Assembly (NCBI GenBank): GCA_964529265.1
Contig: CAZGVW010000033.1
Location: forward strand, 1-64,000
Source of the DNA: CAZGVW01 sp964529265
GTDB lineage: Bacteria > Planctomycetota > Phycisphaerae > Phycisphaerales > UBA1924
Reading direction: 5' to 3'
DNA: 64,000 bases
Shown here: positions 20,685 through 29,601 of the stretch, in pieces
How positions within the stretch are numbered: position 1 is the first letter of the stretch
Layout: the number at the start of each line of letters is the position of its first letter
Notes under the pieces: generated by a model
The model's input: the letters and a program-made list of their open reading frames with translations, nothing else
Databases searched by the model: none
Told to the model about the DNA's origin: nothing
Made by a program: the position numbers and the translations under genes

Positions 20685-22366
20685 TGCTTCTTGCGCTCAT
20701 CGTGATCCCGCTGGTCGGCGCGCTGGTCGTCGCGATGAGCCCTGCGCGGCAGGCGAAGTGGCTGGGGCTGTGGTGGTCGCTCATTGCGCTGGGCGCGGCG
20801 GCGTTCGCGGCGATGCAGTTCAGGTGGCTGCCGGGCGAGGGCGCGGATGCGCGGCAATCGGGCGTGTTCGCGGTGCCGCCCTTCCAGTTCCAGGGCGAGT
20901 GGACGTGGATCGATTCGCTGGGGATCAGGCTGAGCGTGGGGGTGGACAGCGTTTCGATGCTGCTCATCCTGCTCACGGCGCTGCTGGGCCCGATCTGCAT
21001 GGCGGGGTCGTTCTCGGGGATCACGGAGCGGCGGAAGCTGTATTACGGATCGCTGCTCGTGCTCCAGGCGGCGATGACGGGCGTGTTCGCGTCGCGGGAC
21101 CTGATCCTGTTCTACCTGTGCTTCGAGTTCACGCTGGCGCCGATGTTCCTGCTCATCAGCCAGTGGGGCGGCTCGAACCGGAAGCGGGCGGGGATCAAGT
21201 TCTTCGTGTACACGTTCACGGGCTCGATCCTGACGCTGGCGGGGCTGGTGTACGTGGCGTGGCGGACATCGCTGGTGCACGGGCAGTGGACGTTCGAGAT
21301 CGCGGCGCTCGAGGAGGTGGCGGCGCGGCTGCCGCTGCAGCAGCAGGCGTGGGTGCTGGCGGCGCTGCTGGCGGGGTTCGCGGTGAAGGTTCCGCTCTTC
21401 CCGGTGCACACGTGGCTGCCCTTGGCGCACACGGAGGCGCCGACGGCGGGATCGGTGATCCTGGCGGGCGTGCTGCTGAAGCTGGGGACGTACGGGCTGT
21501 ACCGGTTCGCGCTGCCGTTTGCGCCGATGGCGATGATGGAGTGGGCGCCGGCGATCGCGGTGGTGGCGATCATCGGGATCATCTACACGGGGCTGATCTG
21601 CTGGGTGCAGCGGGACGTGAAGAAGCTGGTGGCGTATTCGTCGGTGAGCCACCTGGGCTTCTGCGTGCTGGGGCTTGCCGCGCTCAACGGGCTGGGGGCG
21701 GGCGGCTCGGTGATGTACATGATCAACCACGGGCTCTCGACCGGGGCGCTCTTCCTGTGCGTGGGGATGATGTACGAGCGGTACCACACGCGGATGATGG
21801 ACGAGGTGGGGGGGCTGGCGTCGCGCATGCCGGTGTGGGCGATGTTCATGGTGTTCTTCACGCTGGCGAGCGTGGGGCTGCCGGGGCTGAACGGGTTTGT
21901 CAGCGAGTTTTTGTGCCTGATGGGCGCGTTCCAGTCGGGCGCGGGATTCGGCGAGGGCTCGACGGGCGGAAGGCTTGGGCCGTGGTACGGAGCCGTCGCG
22001 GCGACGGGGATGATCATCTCGGCGATCTACCTGCTGTACATGGTCGGGAAACTGGTGTTCGGGCCGCTGCGCGAGCCCTCCGGGCATGAGAACGGGCACG
22101 CGGGCGCGCACGAGGCGGCGCACGCGCTGCCGGCGGATCTTTCGATGCGGGAGATCGCGGTGCTGACGCCGCTGGCGATCGCGTGCCTGTGGCTGGGCGT
22201 GTACCCGACGCCGGTGCTGCGATCGCTGGAGCCATCGATTCAGAGGATCGATGTGATCGTGAATCCTGAGGTGTACGGGGGGCGGACGCTGGCGGCGACG
22301 CCGGTTGACGCGGTTTCGGCGGTGGAGGCTCCGGGGATTTCGGGGGGGCGGGAGGCGGCGCGATGA
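20684..22366 (+). CDS. nuoM: NADH-quinone oxidoreductase subunit M
   Basis: 560 aa. Antiporter-like membrane subunit of complex I. Typical motifs: LILFYLCFEFTLAPMFLLI (with the essential Glu), KVPLFPVHTWLPLAHTEAPT, AGSVILAGVLLKLGTYGLYR and KLVAYSSVSHLGFCVLG. The ATG overlaps the stop of nuoL by one base; nuoN starts 4 bases before its stop. A short His/Glu-containing stretch near the C-terminus (HENGHAGAHEAAHALP) is a smaller version of the His-rich inserts in NuoL. Confidence 0.95.
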   Translation: MLLALIVIPLVGALVVAMSPARQAKWLGLWWSLIALGAAAFAAMQFRWLPGEGADARQSGVFAVPPFQFQGEWTWIDSLGIRLSVGVDSVSMLLILLTALLGPICMAGSFSGITERRKLYYGSLLVLQAAMTGVFASRDLILFYLCFEFTLAPMFLLISQWGGSNRKRAGIKFFVYTFTGSILTLAGLVYVAWRTSLVHGQWTFEIAALEEVAARLPLQQQAWVLAALLAGFAVKVPLFPVHTWLPLAHTEAPTAGSVILAGVLLKLGTYGLYRFALPFAPMAMMEWAPAIAVVAIIGIIYTGLICWVQRDVKKLVAYSSVSHLGFCVLGLAALNGLGAGGSVMYMINHGLSTGALFLCVGMMYERYHTRMMDEVGGLASRMPVWAMFMVFFTLASVGLPGLNGFVSEFLCLMGAFQSGAGFGEGSTGGRLGPWYGAVAATGMIISAIYLLYMVGKLVFGPLREPSGHENGHAGAHEAAHALPADLSMREIAVLTPLAIACLWLGVYPTPVLRSLEPSIQRIDVIVNPEVYGGRTLAATPVDAVSAVEAPGISGGREAAR

Positions 22367-24042
22367 GCGAGATCGTGCGCAAACTCGCGGTGCTTCAGCC
22401 GGAGATGGCGCTGTTCGCGGCGACGTGCGTGGTGCTGGCGATGGGGTTGTCGCCGTCGCGGTCGATTCGGAGGCTGTGCGCGCCGTTCACGGCGTTCGGG
22501 CTGATTGCGGCGCTGGCGCTGGGGCTGCGGTCGCCGGCGGGGGATCACTCGGCGGTGGGGGCGGCGCTGCTGCCGTCGTTTCTGCCGTATACGAAGAGCA
22601 TGATCGCGGGGGTGGGGCTGCTGCTGCTGCCGCTGCTCGCGGGGACGGTGGACAGGGGGCTGGAGCGCGAGGCGCAGAAGACGGGCCGGTTCGAGCCGAT
22701 GCGGGCGACGCGCGGGGAGTTCTACGCGTTCTTCCTGTTCAGCCTGACGGGCGTGATGCTGTGCGCCACGGCGGACGACCTGATCTGGCTGTTCCTGGCG
22801 CTGGAACTGACGAGCCTGCCGACGTACATCATGGTGGCGATGAGCACGGGGCGGCTGCGCTCGCAGGAAGCGGGGGTGAAGTACTTCTTCCTGGGCGCGC
22901 TGGGGGCGGCGATTTTTCTGTACGGCTTCACGCTCATCTACGGCGCCACGGGGACGACGAACCTGCCGGAGATCCGGGATTTGATCGCGCGGGCGGGCGG
23001 GCTGAACGGCGTGGCGCTGGTGGGGTATCTGTTTGCGATCGTGGGGGTTTCGTTCAAGATCGCGGCGGCGCCGATGCATTTCTACGCGCCGGACGTGTAC
23101 CAGGGCGCGGCGTCGCCGGTGACGGCGTACCTGGCGTTTGCGCCGAAGGCGGCGGGGTTCATCACGCTGATTCCGCTGCTGGCGACGCTGGGCTGGACGC
23201 ACGGGGACGTGGGCGGGCAGTTGCCGGAAGCGATCCGCGTGACGCTGTGGGTGATGGCGGCGGTGACGATGACGGTGGGGAACGCGCTGGCGCTCATGCA
23301 GACGAGCGTGAAGCGGATCCTGGCGTATTCGTCGATTGCGCACTCGGGGTACATGCTGGTCGGGCTCATCGCGGGGCCGGGGACGAGCGGCACGGCGGCG
23401 TCGAACGGTCTTGGCGCGGTGATGTTCTACCTGCTCACGTACGGCGTGATGAACGTGGGCGTGTTCGCGGCGATTTCGGCTGTTGAAAAGCGCGCGGCGG
23501 GCGCTCGCGGCGCGAATGACGAGCCGGACGAGGTGGATGACATTTCGGAGATCCGCGGGCTGGCGCGGTCGCACCCGGCGCTCGGGTGGCCGCTGGCGAT
23601 CTGCGCGCTTTCGCTGGCGGGGTTCCCGCCGCTGCTGGGGTTCTTCGCGAAGCTGCTGCTGTTCACGTCGGCGTTCGCGGCGGGGGAGATTCTGCTGGTG
23701 ATCGTGCTGGCGGTGAACTCCGCGGTGGGCGTGGTGTATTACCTTCGGCTGGCGGCGGCGCCGCTGCTGGAGCGGCGGGACGACCTGACGCCGGCGCCAT
23801 CGCTGGCGCCGACGCGCGCGAGGCGGCTGGCGGCGGTGGTGTGCGCGGTTGCGGTGGTGGGGATGGTTGCGGTGGCGCAGCCGCTGATCGTGGCGAGCCA
23901 CGCGGCGACGGCGGTGCGGCGGCCGTTCACGGCGGGGGTTGCGGTGGAGGATGCGGCGCAGCCGCGGGATGGGGCGCCGGGGCGCTCCGGGGGCGGGGAA
24001 TCCGGCGAAGCGGCGCCCGGCGAGCCGCTGGCGGCGAAGTGA
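22363..24042 (+). CDS. nuoN: NADH-quinone oxidoreductase subunit N
   Basis: 559 aa. Third antiporter-like subunit, next to NuoK in the assembled membrane arm. Motifs: LIWLFLALELTSLPTYIMVA, EAGVKYFFLGALGAAIFLYG, SFKIAAAPMHFYAPDVYQGA and ILAYSSIAHSGYMLVGLIAG. Starts with ATGA overlap to nuoM. The C-terminal 50 residues (VEDAAQPRDGAPGRSG...) are a low-complexity tail beyond the usual end. It closes a five-gene nuoJKLMN cluster; nuoA-I are not in the window and must lie elsewhere if complex I is complete. Confidence 0.94.
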   Translation: MSEIVRKLAVLQPEMALFAATCVVLAMGLSPSRSIRRLCAPFTAFGLIAALALGLRSPAGDHSAVGAALLPSFLPYTKSMIAGVGLLLLPLLAGTVDRGLEREAQKTGRFEPMRATRGEFYAFFLFSLTGVMLCATADDLIWLFLALELTSLPTYIMVAMSTGRLRSQEAGVKYFFLGALGAAIFLYGFTLIYGATGTTNLPEIRDLIARAGGLNGVALVGYLFAIVGVSFKIAAAPMHFYAPDVYQGAASPVTAYLAFAPKAAGFITLIPLLATLGWTHGDVGGQLPEAIRVTLWVMAAVTMTVGNALALMQTSVKRILAYSSIAHSGYMLVGLIAGPGTSGTAASNGLGAVMFYLLTYGVMNVGVFAAISAVEKRAAGARGANDEPDEVDDISEIRGLARSHPALGWPLAICALSLAGFPPLLGFFAKLLLFTSAFAAGEILLVIVLAVNSAVGVVYYLRLAAAPLLERRDDLTPAPSLAPTRARRLAAVVCAVAVVGMVAVAQPLIVASHAATAVRRPFTAGVAVEDAAQPRDGAPGRSGGGESGEAAPGEPLAAK

Positions 24043-24116
24043 TGGGCGGTTGCGCGCGAACCGGGCGGGCGGGGCGTGCGAATGACTGCTCGCGACCTTC
24101 CGGGAGATGAAGCGTG

Positions 24117-24587
24117 ATGAAGAAGCCGCGGGTGTGGGTGTGCATGGGGCTGGTCGGGGCGGCGATGGCGGTGGCACTTGGGGGATGCGGCGCGTACAAG
24201 CTGCAGGGGCGCGTGGTGAAGGGGGATACGACGTACGTGGCGATCGTGGATGGGGACGATCCGCGGCTGGATGAGGGGGCGGGGCTCTCCGGCGCGGAGA
24301 TCCGCGTGCAGGCGAACCCGCTGAGGCTGAATCGGAAGGACATCGGGCGCGGGGTGAGCGACGGGCAGGGGGCGTTTGCGATTGAACTGGATGAGTTCGG
24401 CGCGGGGTTCCTGGAGATCGATGCGGGGGTTTCGGCGCGGCGGAAGGGGTATGAGGCGGCGGAGCATTTCTTCGATCTGCCGGGCTCGGGGAAGCGCGTG
24501 CTGATTGTGATGAGCCCGGGCGATCCGGGTCCGGAATGGGCTGAGGACGAGGACCTGATGAAGCAGTACGAGCGGTTCCGGGAGTAG
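24117..24587 (+). CDS. Lipoprotein, possible carboxypeptidase-regulatory-like fold
   Basis: 156 aa. A type II signal peptide ends in a good lipobox (VALGGCGAYK), so the mature protein should be lipidated at Cys. KLQGRVVKGDTTYVAIVDGDD ... GLSGAEIRVQANP ... GVSDGQGAFAIEL ... resembles the beta-sandwich carboxypeptidase-regulatory (CarboxypepD_reg) or transthyretin-like fold, where G-x-V-x-D-x-x-G turns are typical. No enzymatic residues are evident. It is 75 bases after nuoN and 40 bases before the DUF58 gene, heading the envelope-related run. A GTG 3 bases upstream is an equivalent start. Confidence 0.72.
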   Translation: MKKPRVWVCMGLVGAAMAVALGGCGAYKLQGRVVKGDTTYVAIVDGDDPRLDEGAGLSGAEIRVQANPLRLNRKDIGRGVSDGQGAFAIELDEFGAGFLEIDAGVSARRKGYEAAEHFFDLPGSGKRVLIVMSPGDPGPEWAEDEDLMKQYERFRE

Positions 24588-24627
24588 GGTCGCGGGCGCG
24601 GCGGGCGATTGACCTACGATTCGGCTC

Positions 24628-25842
24628 ATGCGCAGGCGCGACGATTTTTCGAAGCCGGTTTCATGGCGGTATCACGTCACGGTGTCGGGCGCGCTGTACG
24701 TGGGCGTGACGGCGATGCTGGCGGTGGGAGCGATCAACAGCCAGAACAACCTGCTGTACATCGCGCTGGGGCTGGCGCTGGGGGCGATTCTGGCTTCGGG
24801 CGTGATCAGCGGGGCGATGCTGATGGGCTTGAGGGTGGAGCGGGATGCGCCGGTGCGTGGGGAGGTGGGCGCGCCGCTGGTGATCCGGTACACGATCAGG
24901 AACAAGGGGAGGCTCGCGCCGGCGTTTGCGCTGTGCGTGACGGAGGTGGAGCGGTGGCGTGGGGATGGCGGAAGGCGCGGGGCGGCCGCGAAGGCTGGGC
25001 GCGCGACGTGGGCGGAGCGGATGCCGGCGCCGATGGCGTTTGCAGCGCACGTGGGGAGGGGGAAGGCGGTCGTCGTTGAGGCGGTGGTGTGCCCGGAGCG
25101 GCGGGGGGATGCGACGTTTCGGGCGCTGCGGGTGACGAGCGCGTTTCCGTTCGGCGTGCTGCGGAAGAGCGTGATATTTGCGCAGGAGCACAGCGCGCTG
25201 ATCAGGCCGGAGGCGGCGGCGCCGCCGGCGCATGCGCTGCGGCGGGCGCTGTCGCAATCGGAGCACGGGGCGATGAGCCGGGTGCGCGTGGGGCGGGGGG
25301 TTGAGTATCTCGGGGTGCGGGAATACACGCCGGGGGACAGCATGAGGCGGATCGCGTGGCGGAACAGCGCGCGGACGGGTGAGTTGCTGGTGCGCGAGAC
25401 GATGTCGCCGGCGTCGAAGCGGGTGTGGATCGGGCTGGAGACGTTGGCGCAGGGAGGGAAGGCGAAGGGGCGCGCGAAGGCGGGCTCAATCGCGCGGCGG
25501 GGCGCGGGGGCGATTGTCGATCCGATGGAAGAGGCGAATGAGCGGGCGATCAGTCTGGCGGCGGGGTTGATCGTGGAGGCGCAGCGGGCGGGGGTGGAGA
25601 CGGGGCTCGTGGCGCCGGCGCTGGGGCTGCGGAGGTTGCCGGGGCGGTGGTCGGCGGCGGCGGCGCTGGATGATCTGGCGCGGTTGGATTGCGCGCGGCG
25701 GCGCGAGGGGGAGCGGGAGGCGTTCAATGTGCGGGATTCGGTGGTGGTGGCGCATGCGGGGCGGGTGAGCGCGGAGGGGTGGCCGGCGGGGGCGACGCAC
25801 ATCTCGGCGCGGGTTGAGGATGAGAAGGAGGCGGCGCCGTGA
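24628..25842 (+). CDS. DUF58-domain membrane protein
   Basis: 404 aa. Two N-terminal transmembrane helices (about 19-37 and 40-62) are followed by a beta-rich region and the DUF58 signature REYTPGDSMRRIAWRNSARTG at about residue 230. DUF58 proteins normally sit with a MoxR AAA+ ATPase and a TgpA-type transglutaminase and are thought to work in protein maturation or assembly of surface proteins. Here the transglutaminase follows with a 4-base overlap (GTGA), but no MoxR gene is next to it. Translation coupling with the next gene is likely. Confidence 0.87.
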   Translation: MRRRDDFSKPVSWRYHVTVSGALYVGVTAMLAVGAINSQNNLLYIALGLALGAILASGVISGAMLMGLRVERDAPVRGEVGAPLVIRYTIRNKGRLAPAFALCVTEVERWRGDGGRRGAAAKAGRATWAERMPAPMAFAAHVGRGKAVVVEAVVCPERRGDATFRALRVTSAFPFGVLRKSVIFAQEHSALIRPEAAAPPAHALRRALSQSEHGAMSRVRVGRGVEYLGVREYTPGDSMRRIAWRNSARTGELLVRETMSPASKRVWIGLETLAQGGKAKGRAKAGSIARRGAGAIVDPMEEANERAISLAAGLIVEAQRAGVETGLVAPALGLRRLPGRWSAAAALDDLARLDCARRREGEREAFNVRDSVVVAHAGRVSAEGWPAGATHISARVEDEKEAAP

Positions 25843-28130
25843 ATGGGGTTGAGCCGGCGCGGCGCGCCGTCTTCATCACGGTGGGGCTGGGGATTCTCGC
25901 CTACTGCGTGGCGGAGGCGAACGTGGGGCTTGCGCTCATTGCGCTGCCGGTGTGGTTGGTGTCGTGGTTCGTGACGCAGGGGCCGAAGGGGCGGCCGCTG
26001 CCGCGGCTGGCGATCTCGGCGCTGGTGCTGGCGGCGACGGCGCATGTGCTGTCGCGCGTGGTGGCGAGCCCGGGGGACCTGGTGGTCGCGGTGTCGCGGT
26101 ATCTGGTGTGGCTGCACCTGATCAAGTTGTACGACCGCGTGGAATCGCGGGATGAGGGGCAGTTGCTCACGATGAGCGTGTTCCTCGTGATCGGCGCGAG
26201 CCTGACGAGCAACTCGCTGTGGCTGGGGCTGGTGCTGGTGGTGTATCTGCCGAGCCTGCTGTGGGCCTCGCTGCTGCATCAGTTGCGGGCGGGGCGCGAG
26301 CGGGCGCGGGCGCCGCTGGAGCAGTTGCGGCCGGCCGACCGGAGGACGCTGGAGGCGCGCGGGGTTGATGGCGAGCGCGAGGAGGCGTGGCGGGCGGATC
26401 GGCGGGATTTGAAGTTGGTGGCGATCGGGGCGGGGGCGGCGACGGCGGCGGTGGCGGTGGCGGTGTTCATTCTGACGCCGCGGCAGGTGGGGCTGGGCGG
26501 GGTGGGCGAGTGGGCGGCGCCGCCGATGGGCGCGGTGACGGGGTTTGCGGACGAGGTGAGCCTGGGGGCGGATTCGTTTCTGACGGAGTCGGCGACGCCG
26601 GTGTTCGATGTGCTGGTGACGGATGAGAACGGGGAGGACGCATCGGAGGCGCTGGGCGGGACGATTCTGCTGCGCGGGGCGGTGCTGGATACGTATGAGC
26701 GCGGGCAGTGGCGGAAGAGCGCGGAATCGGCGGCGCGGCGGGACGAGGGGTGGGGGCCGGCGGGGCGGCCGATCGCGGTGAGCCAGCCGGCGGCGCGGTG
26801 GCCTCGGTATACGCAGCGGATTTCGTTCCGGAGCCATCAGCCGGGGCCGGTGTTCGCGATGCACAGGCCGATCGAGTTCTCGTCGCGATCGACGACGCGG
26901 TTTTCGCGGGATTCCGCGGCGGCGCTGCTGGAGACGGAGGACAGCGGGCGGGTGGAGTACACGGTGGTGTCGCAGCCGGATGCGCCGCTGCCGGCGCGGC
27001 AGGCGGAACAGATCTCGAAGCAGCCGCCGATCTTCCGCGAGGGGCCGGTGCGGGAGCTGGCGGAGCGGTGGATGTCGGAGGCGGAGTTGGCGCGCGACGA
27101 GAGCGTGGACTTCGATCCCGCGGATGAGGCGATTGCGAGGGAGTTCGAGCGGAGGCTGCAGACGGAGTATGCGTACACGGTGGTGATGACTGCGTCTGCG
27201 GCGGCGGAGGATCCGATCGAGATGTTCCTGCTGCGCACGCGGCAGGGGCACTGCGAGTACTTCGCTTCGGCGCTGGCGGCGCTGTGCCGGAGCGTGGGGA
27301 TCGATGCGCGGGTGGCGACGGGGTACGTGGCGACGGAGCGCAACGCGGCGACGGGTGAGTTCACGGTGCGGGAGAGCAATGCGCACGCATGGACCGAGGT
27401 GCGCGTGGCGGAAGACGTGTGGCGGACGATGGATCCATCGCCGCCGGAGGATCTGGCGCGCGAGCACGAGCCGGAACAGGGGCTGCTGGCGACGATGCGT
27501 TCGTGGGTGGAGGCGGCGGAGCGGTTCTGGGTGCGGACGGTGGTGACGTATGACGACAATCAGCGCGAGGCGCTGCTGGGGACGCGGACGATGGGGCTGG
27601 AGCGGGCGGCGGATCGCATGGCGGGGCGTTTCGGGCGCGACGGGATGCGGAATGCGGTGGCGCATTGGGGGCGGGCGCTGGGCGCGGGCGCGGCGACGTT
27701 TGCGGCGGTTGCGGTGCTCGGGTTGGGCGCGGCGCGCTTGTGGGGCGTGATGGCGGCGCGGCTGGAACAGCGACGAAGGCGCGCGGCGCTGGAGGCGGCC
27801 GATCCGCAGGCGGCGGCGCTGGAGCGGCAATCGGCGTTCTATTCGGATTTCCTGCGCGAACTCTCGAAGGCGGGGATAGGCAAGCCGCTGTGGAGGCCGC
27901 CGATGGATCATGCGCGGAGGCTTGCGCGGCGCGATGCGGCGCTGGGCGCGGCGTCGGAGCGGCTGGTGGGCGTGTACTACCAGACGCGGTTCGGGCGGGA
28001 ATCGCTCGCGGCTTCGAGCCGGCGCGAGGCGGAGGCGATGCTGGAAGAGGTGCGGGCGCGCCTGGCCGCGATGAACGGGAACGGCGACGGACATGACGGC
28101 GCGGCGAAGCGGGACGAGGAGGGCGGATGA
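25839..28130 (+). CDS. TgpA-like membrane transglutaminase
   Basis: 763 aa, GTG start. The N-terminal part has about six transmembrane helices (e.g. VFITVGLGILAYCVAEANVGLA split across two, LVLVVYLPSLLWASLL, AAVAVAVFILTP). A large extracytoplasmic domain carries a transglutaminase triad: Cys472 in GHCEYFASALAALCRSVGIDA, His516 in SNAHAWTEVRV and Asp532 in RTMDPSPPED. One more helix near 630 precedes a cytoplasmic tail, the layout of TgpA/YebA proteins. The substrate is unknown; the family is linked to envelope integrity. It overlaps both neighbours by 4 bases, so it is translated with DUF58 and the cyclodeaminase-like gene. Confidence 0.9.
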   Translation: MNGVEPARRAVFITVGLGILAYCVAEANVGLALIALPVWLVSWFVTQGPKGRPLPRLAISALVLAATAHVLSRVVASPGDLVVAVSRYLVWLHLIKLYDRVESRDEGQLLTMSVFLVIGASLTSNSLWLGLVLVVYLPSLLWASLLHQLRAGRERARAPLEQLRPADRRTLEARGVDGEREEAWRADRRDLKLVAIGAGAATAAVAVAVFILTPRQVGLGGVGEWAAPPMGAVTGFADEVSLGADSFLTESATPVFDVLVTDENGEDASEALGGTILLRGAVLDTYERGQWRKSAESAARRDEGWGPAGRPIAVSQPAARWPRYTQRISFRSHQPGPVFAMHRPIEFSSRSTTRFSRDSAAALLETEDSGRVEYTVVSQPDAPLPARQAEQISKQPPIFREGPVRELAERWMSEAELARDESVDFDPADEAIAREFERRLQTEYAYTVVMTASAAAEDPIEMFLLRTRQGHCEYFASALAALCRSVGIDARVATGYVATERNAATGEFTVRESNAHAWTEVRVAEDVWRTMDPSPPEDLAREHEPEQGLLATMRSWVEAAERFWVRTVVTYDDNQREALLGTRTMGLERAADRMAGRFGRDGMRNAVAHWGRALGAGAATFAAVAVLGLGAARLWGVMAARLEQRRRRAALEAADPQAAALERQSAFYSDFLRELSKAGIGKPLWRPPMDHARRLARRDAALGAASERLVGVYYQTRFGRESLAASSRREAEAMLEEVRARLAAMNGNGDGHDGAAKRDEEGG

Positions 28131-28753
28131 ATCTCGAGCGCGCGAGTGTGGGTGACCTGCTCGATGCGATCGCCGCGAAGACGCCGATTCCGGGCGGGGG
28201 GGCGGTGTCGTCGATCGTGGGGGCGCTCGCGGCGGCGCTGGGGGGAATGGTGGTGTCGTACTCGGTCGGGAAGACATCGCTCGCGGAGCATGAGCCGGCG
28301 CTGCGGAGCGCTGCGGAGCGGCTGGGGGCGTCGCGGGCGCTGCTGCTCGGGCTGGCGGAGGAGGATGCCGCGGCGTATGCGGTGGTGAACGAACTCTCGC
28401 GGCTGCCGGAAGGGGATCAGCGGCGGAAGTCGGAGATGCCGTCGGCGGCGCGGGCGGCGATCAATGCGCCGCGGGCGACGGCGGGGGCGTGCGCCGACCT
28501 GCTGAGGCTGCTGGAGGAACTCGGGCCGATCACGAACCGTGGGCTGCGGAGCGACCTGGCGATAGCCGCGGTCCTGGCGGATGCGGGGGTCCGGGCGGCG
28601 GCGTGGAACGTCTTCATCAACCTGCCGCTGGCCCCGGAGGCCGGGTTGGGCCCGGCGCCGGACCTGTGGCGAGAGGTGGAGGGGCTGGTGGGGCAGGCGC
28701 GGGAGCGGGCGGGGCGGATCGAGGCGGCGTGCCGCTCGGAGCGCCTGAAGTAG
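28127..28753 (+). CDS. Cyclodeaminase/cyclohydrolase (FTCD C-terminal-like) family protein
   Basis: 208 aa, all-alpha. VGDLLDAIAAKTPIPGGGAVSSIVGALAAALGGMVVSYSVGK is split here as the family's N-terminal signature with the PGGGA loop; EDAAAYAVVNEL and the closing helix bundle also fit. Relatives are formiminotetrahydrofolate cyclodeaminase and methenyl-THF cyclohydrolase, which act on one-carbon folate intermediates. The precise reaction is not clear. Its place among envelope genes is unexpected and no other folate enzyme is adjacent, although folK lies 34 kb away. Starts in ATGA overlap with the transglutaminase gene. Confidence 0.85.
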   Translation: MNLERASVGDLLDAIAAKTPIPGGGAVSSIVGALAAALGGMVVSYSVGKTSLAEHEPALRSAAERLGASRALLLGLAEEDAAAYAVVNELSRLPEGDQRRKSEMPSAARAAINAPRATAGACADLLRLLEELGPITNRGLRSDLAIAAVLADAGVRAAAWNVFINLPLAPEAGLGPAPDLWREVEGLVGQARERAGRIEAACRSERLK

Positions 28754-29043
28754 GCGCCGCGGCGTGGTCGATCTCCTTCTGCGTGGCGGACCCGCAGGAC
28801 AAGGTGGATATCGAGTGGCTTCGGGCCCCGGGTTCGGGGGAGGGTGGAGCGCGGGCGCCGCAAGAGGAAGCCGCGGGGCGCCGCTGGCTGAGCATCTGGT
28901 TCAACTGCTGCTCGACGTACGCGCGCATCTACAAGAATCGTGACGGGACGATGTACGAGGGGGGATGCCCGCGCTGCGGGGGGCAGGTGCGGGCGCTGGT
29001 GGGCGATGGGGGGACATCGCGGCGGATGTTCGAGACGCTGTAG
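28729..29043 (+). CDS. Small conserved Cys-rich protein, possible zinc ribbon
   Basis: About 104 aa if read from the GTG at 28729, which overlaps the upstream gene by 25 bases; a GTG at 28783 (MADPQDKVDIEW) is an alternative and no start has a strong ribosome site. It has WLSIWFNCCSTYARIYKN and GGCPRCGGQVRALVG. The CC pair and the CPRCG knuckle could bind zinc. The C-terminus (GGTSRRMFETL) looks conserved by composition. Function unknown. The real start is the main uncertainty; coding potential from about 28770 onward is good. Confidence 0.65.
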   Translation: MPLGAPEVGAAAWSISFCVADPQDKVDIEWLRAPGSGEGGARAPQEEAAGRRWLSIWFNCCSTYARIYKNRDGTMYEGGCPRCGGQVRALVGDGGTSRRMFETL

Positions 29044-29067
29044 CGCCGCGGCGGCTACACTGACCGC

Positions 29068-29601
29068 ATGTCAGGGATGACGTCGAATCAATACACAATC
29101 GGGCGATCGAGCGGGAAGTGCGCCGCGACGGGCGTGGACCTTGCGCCGGGGGACCGGATCGTCACGGCGCTTGTGGAGCGCGCGGCGGACGAAGGGCTCG
29201 AGCGGCTCGACTTCGCGGAGAGCGCGTGGCGCGAGGATCGACCGCCGGCGCGGCTGGTCGGGTGGTGGCGATCGACGGTTGCTTCGCCGGATGCGCCCCG
29301 GAAGGCGTTCATCGATGATGAGGCGCTGCTTTCGCTGTTCGAGCAGTTGGGCGAGACGGATGAGCCGCGGAGGGTGGCGTTCCGGTTCGTGCTGGCGCTG
29401 ATCCTGATCCGGAAGCGGTTGTTGCGGCACACGGGATCGAAGAGCAGGGAGGGCGTCCAGGTGATGCTCGTGCGCATGCGGGGCGCGACGGGGTGGGACG
29501 ATGCGCCGCCGCCGATCGAGGTGATCGATCCGGTGATGGACGAGGCGACGATCGCGGACGTGACGGAGCAACTGGGGCAGGCCCTGCGGGGTGAATCGTG
29601 A
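29068..29601 (+). CDS. Conserved hypothetical protein
   Basis: 177 aa, soluble, no signal peptide. It opens with SGKCAATGVDLAPGDRIVTALVE and then FAESAW, a layout in which a treble-clef-like or half zinc-binding Cys motif begins the chain; only one Cys is present, so metal binding is doubtful. The middle holds FRFVLALILIRKRLLRH, a basic amphipathic helix. Not recognised otherwise. It overlaps the next lipoprotein gene by 4 bases and belongs to the same run of genes. Confidence 0.7.
   Translation: MSGMTSNQYTIGRSSGKCAATGVDLAPGDRIVTALVERAADEGLERLDFAESAWREDRPPARLVGWWRSTVASPDAPRKAFIDDEALLSLFEQLGETDEPRRVAFRFVLALILIRKRLLRHTGSKSREGVQVMLVRMRGATGWDDAPPPIEVIDPVMDEATIADVTEQLGQALRGES

Noticed and set aside
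24672..28277. 1201-codon open frame opposite DUF58 and the TgpA-like gene
   Set aside because: Arg/His/Pro-rich mirror of two well-supported genes, caused by G/C-biased third positions.
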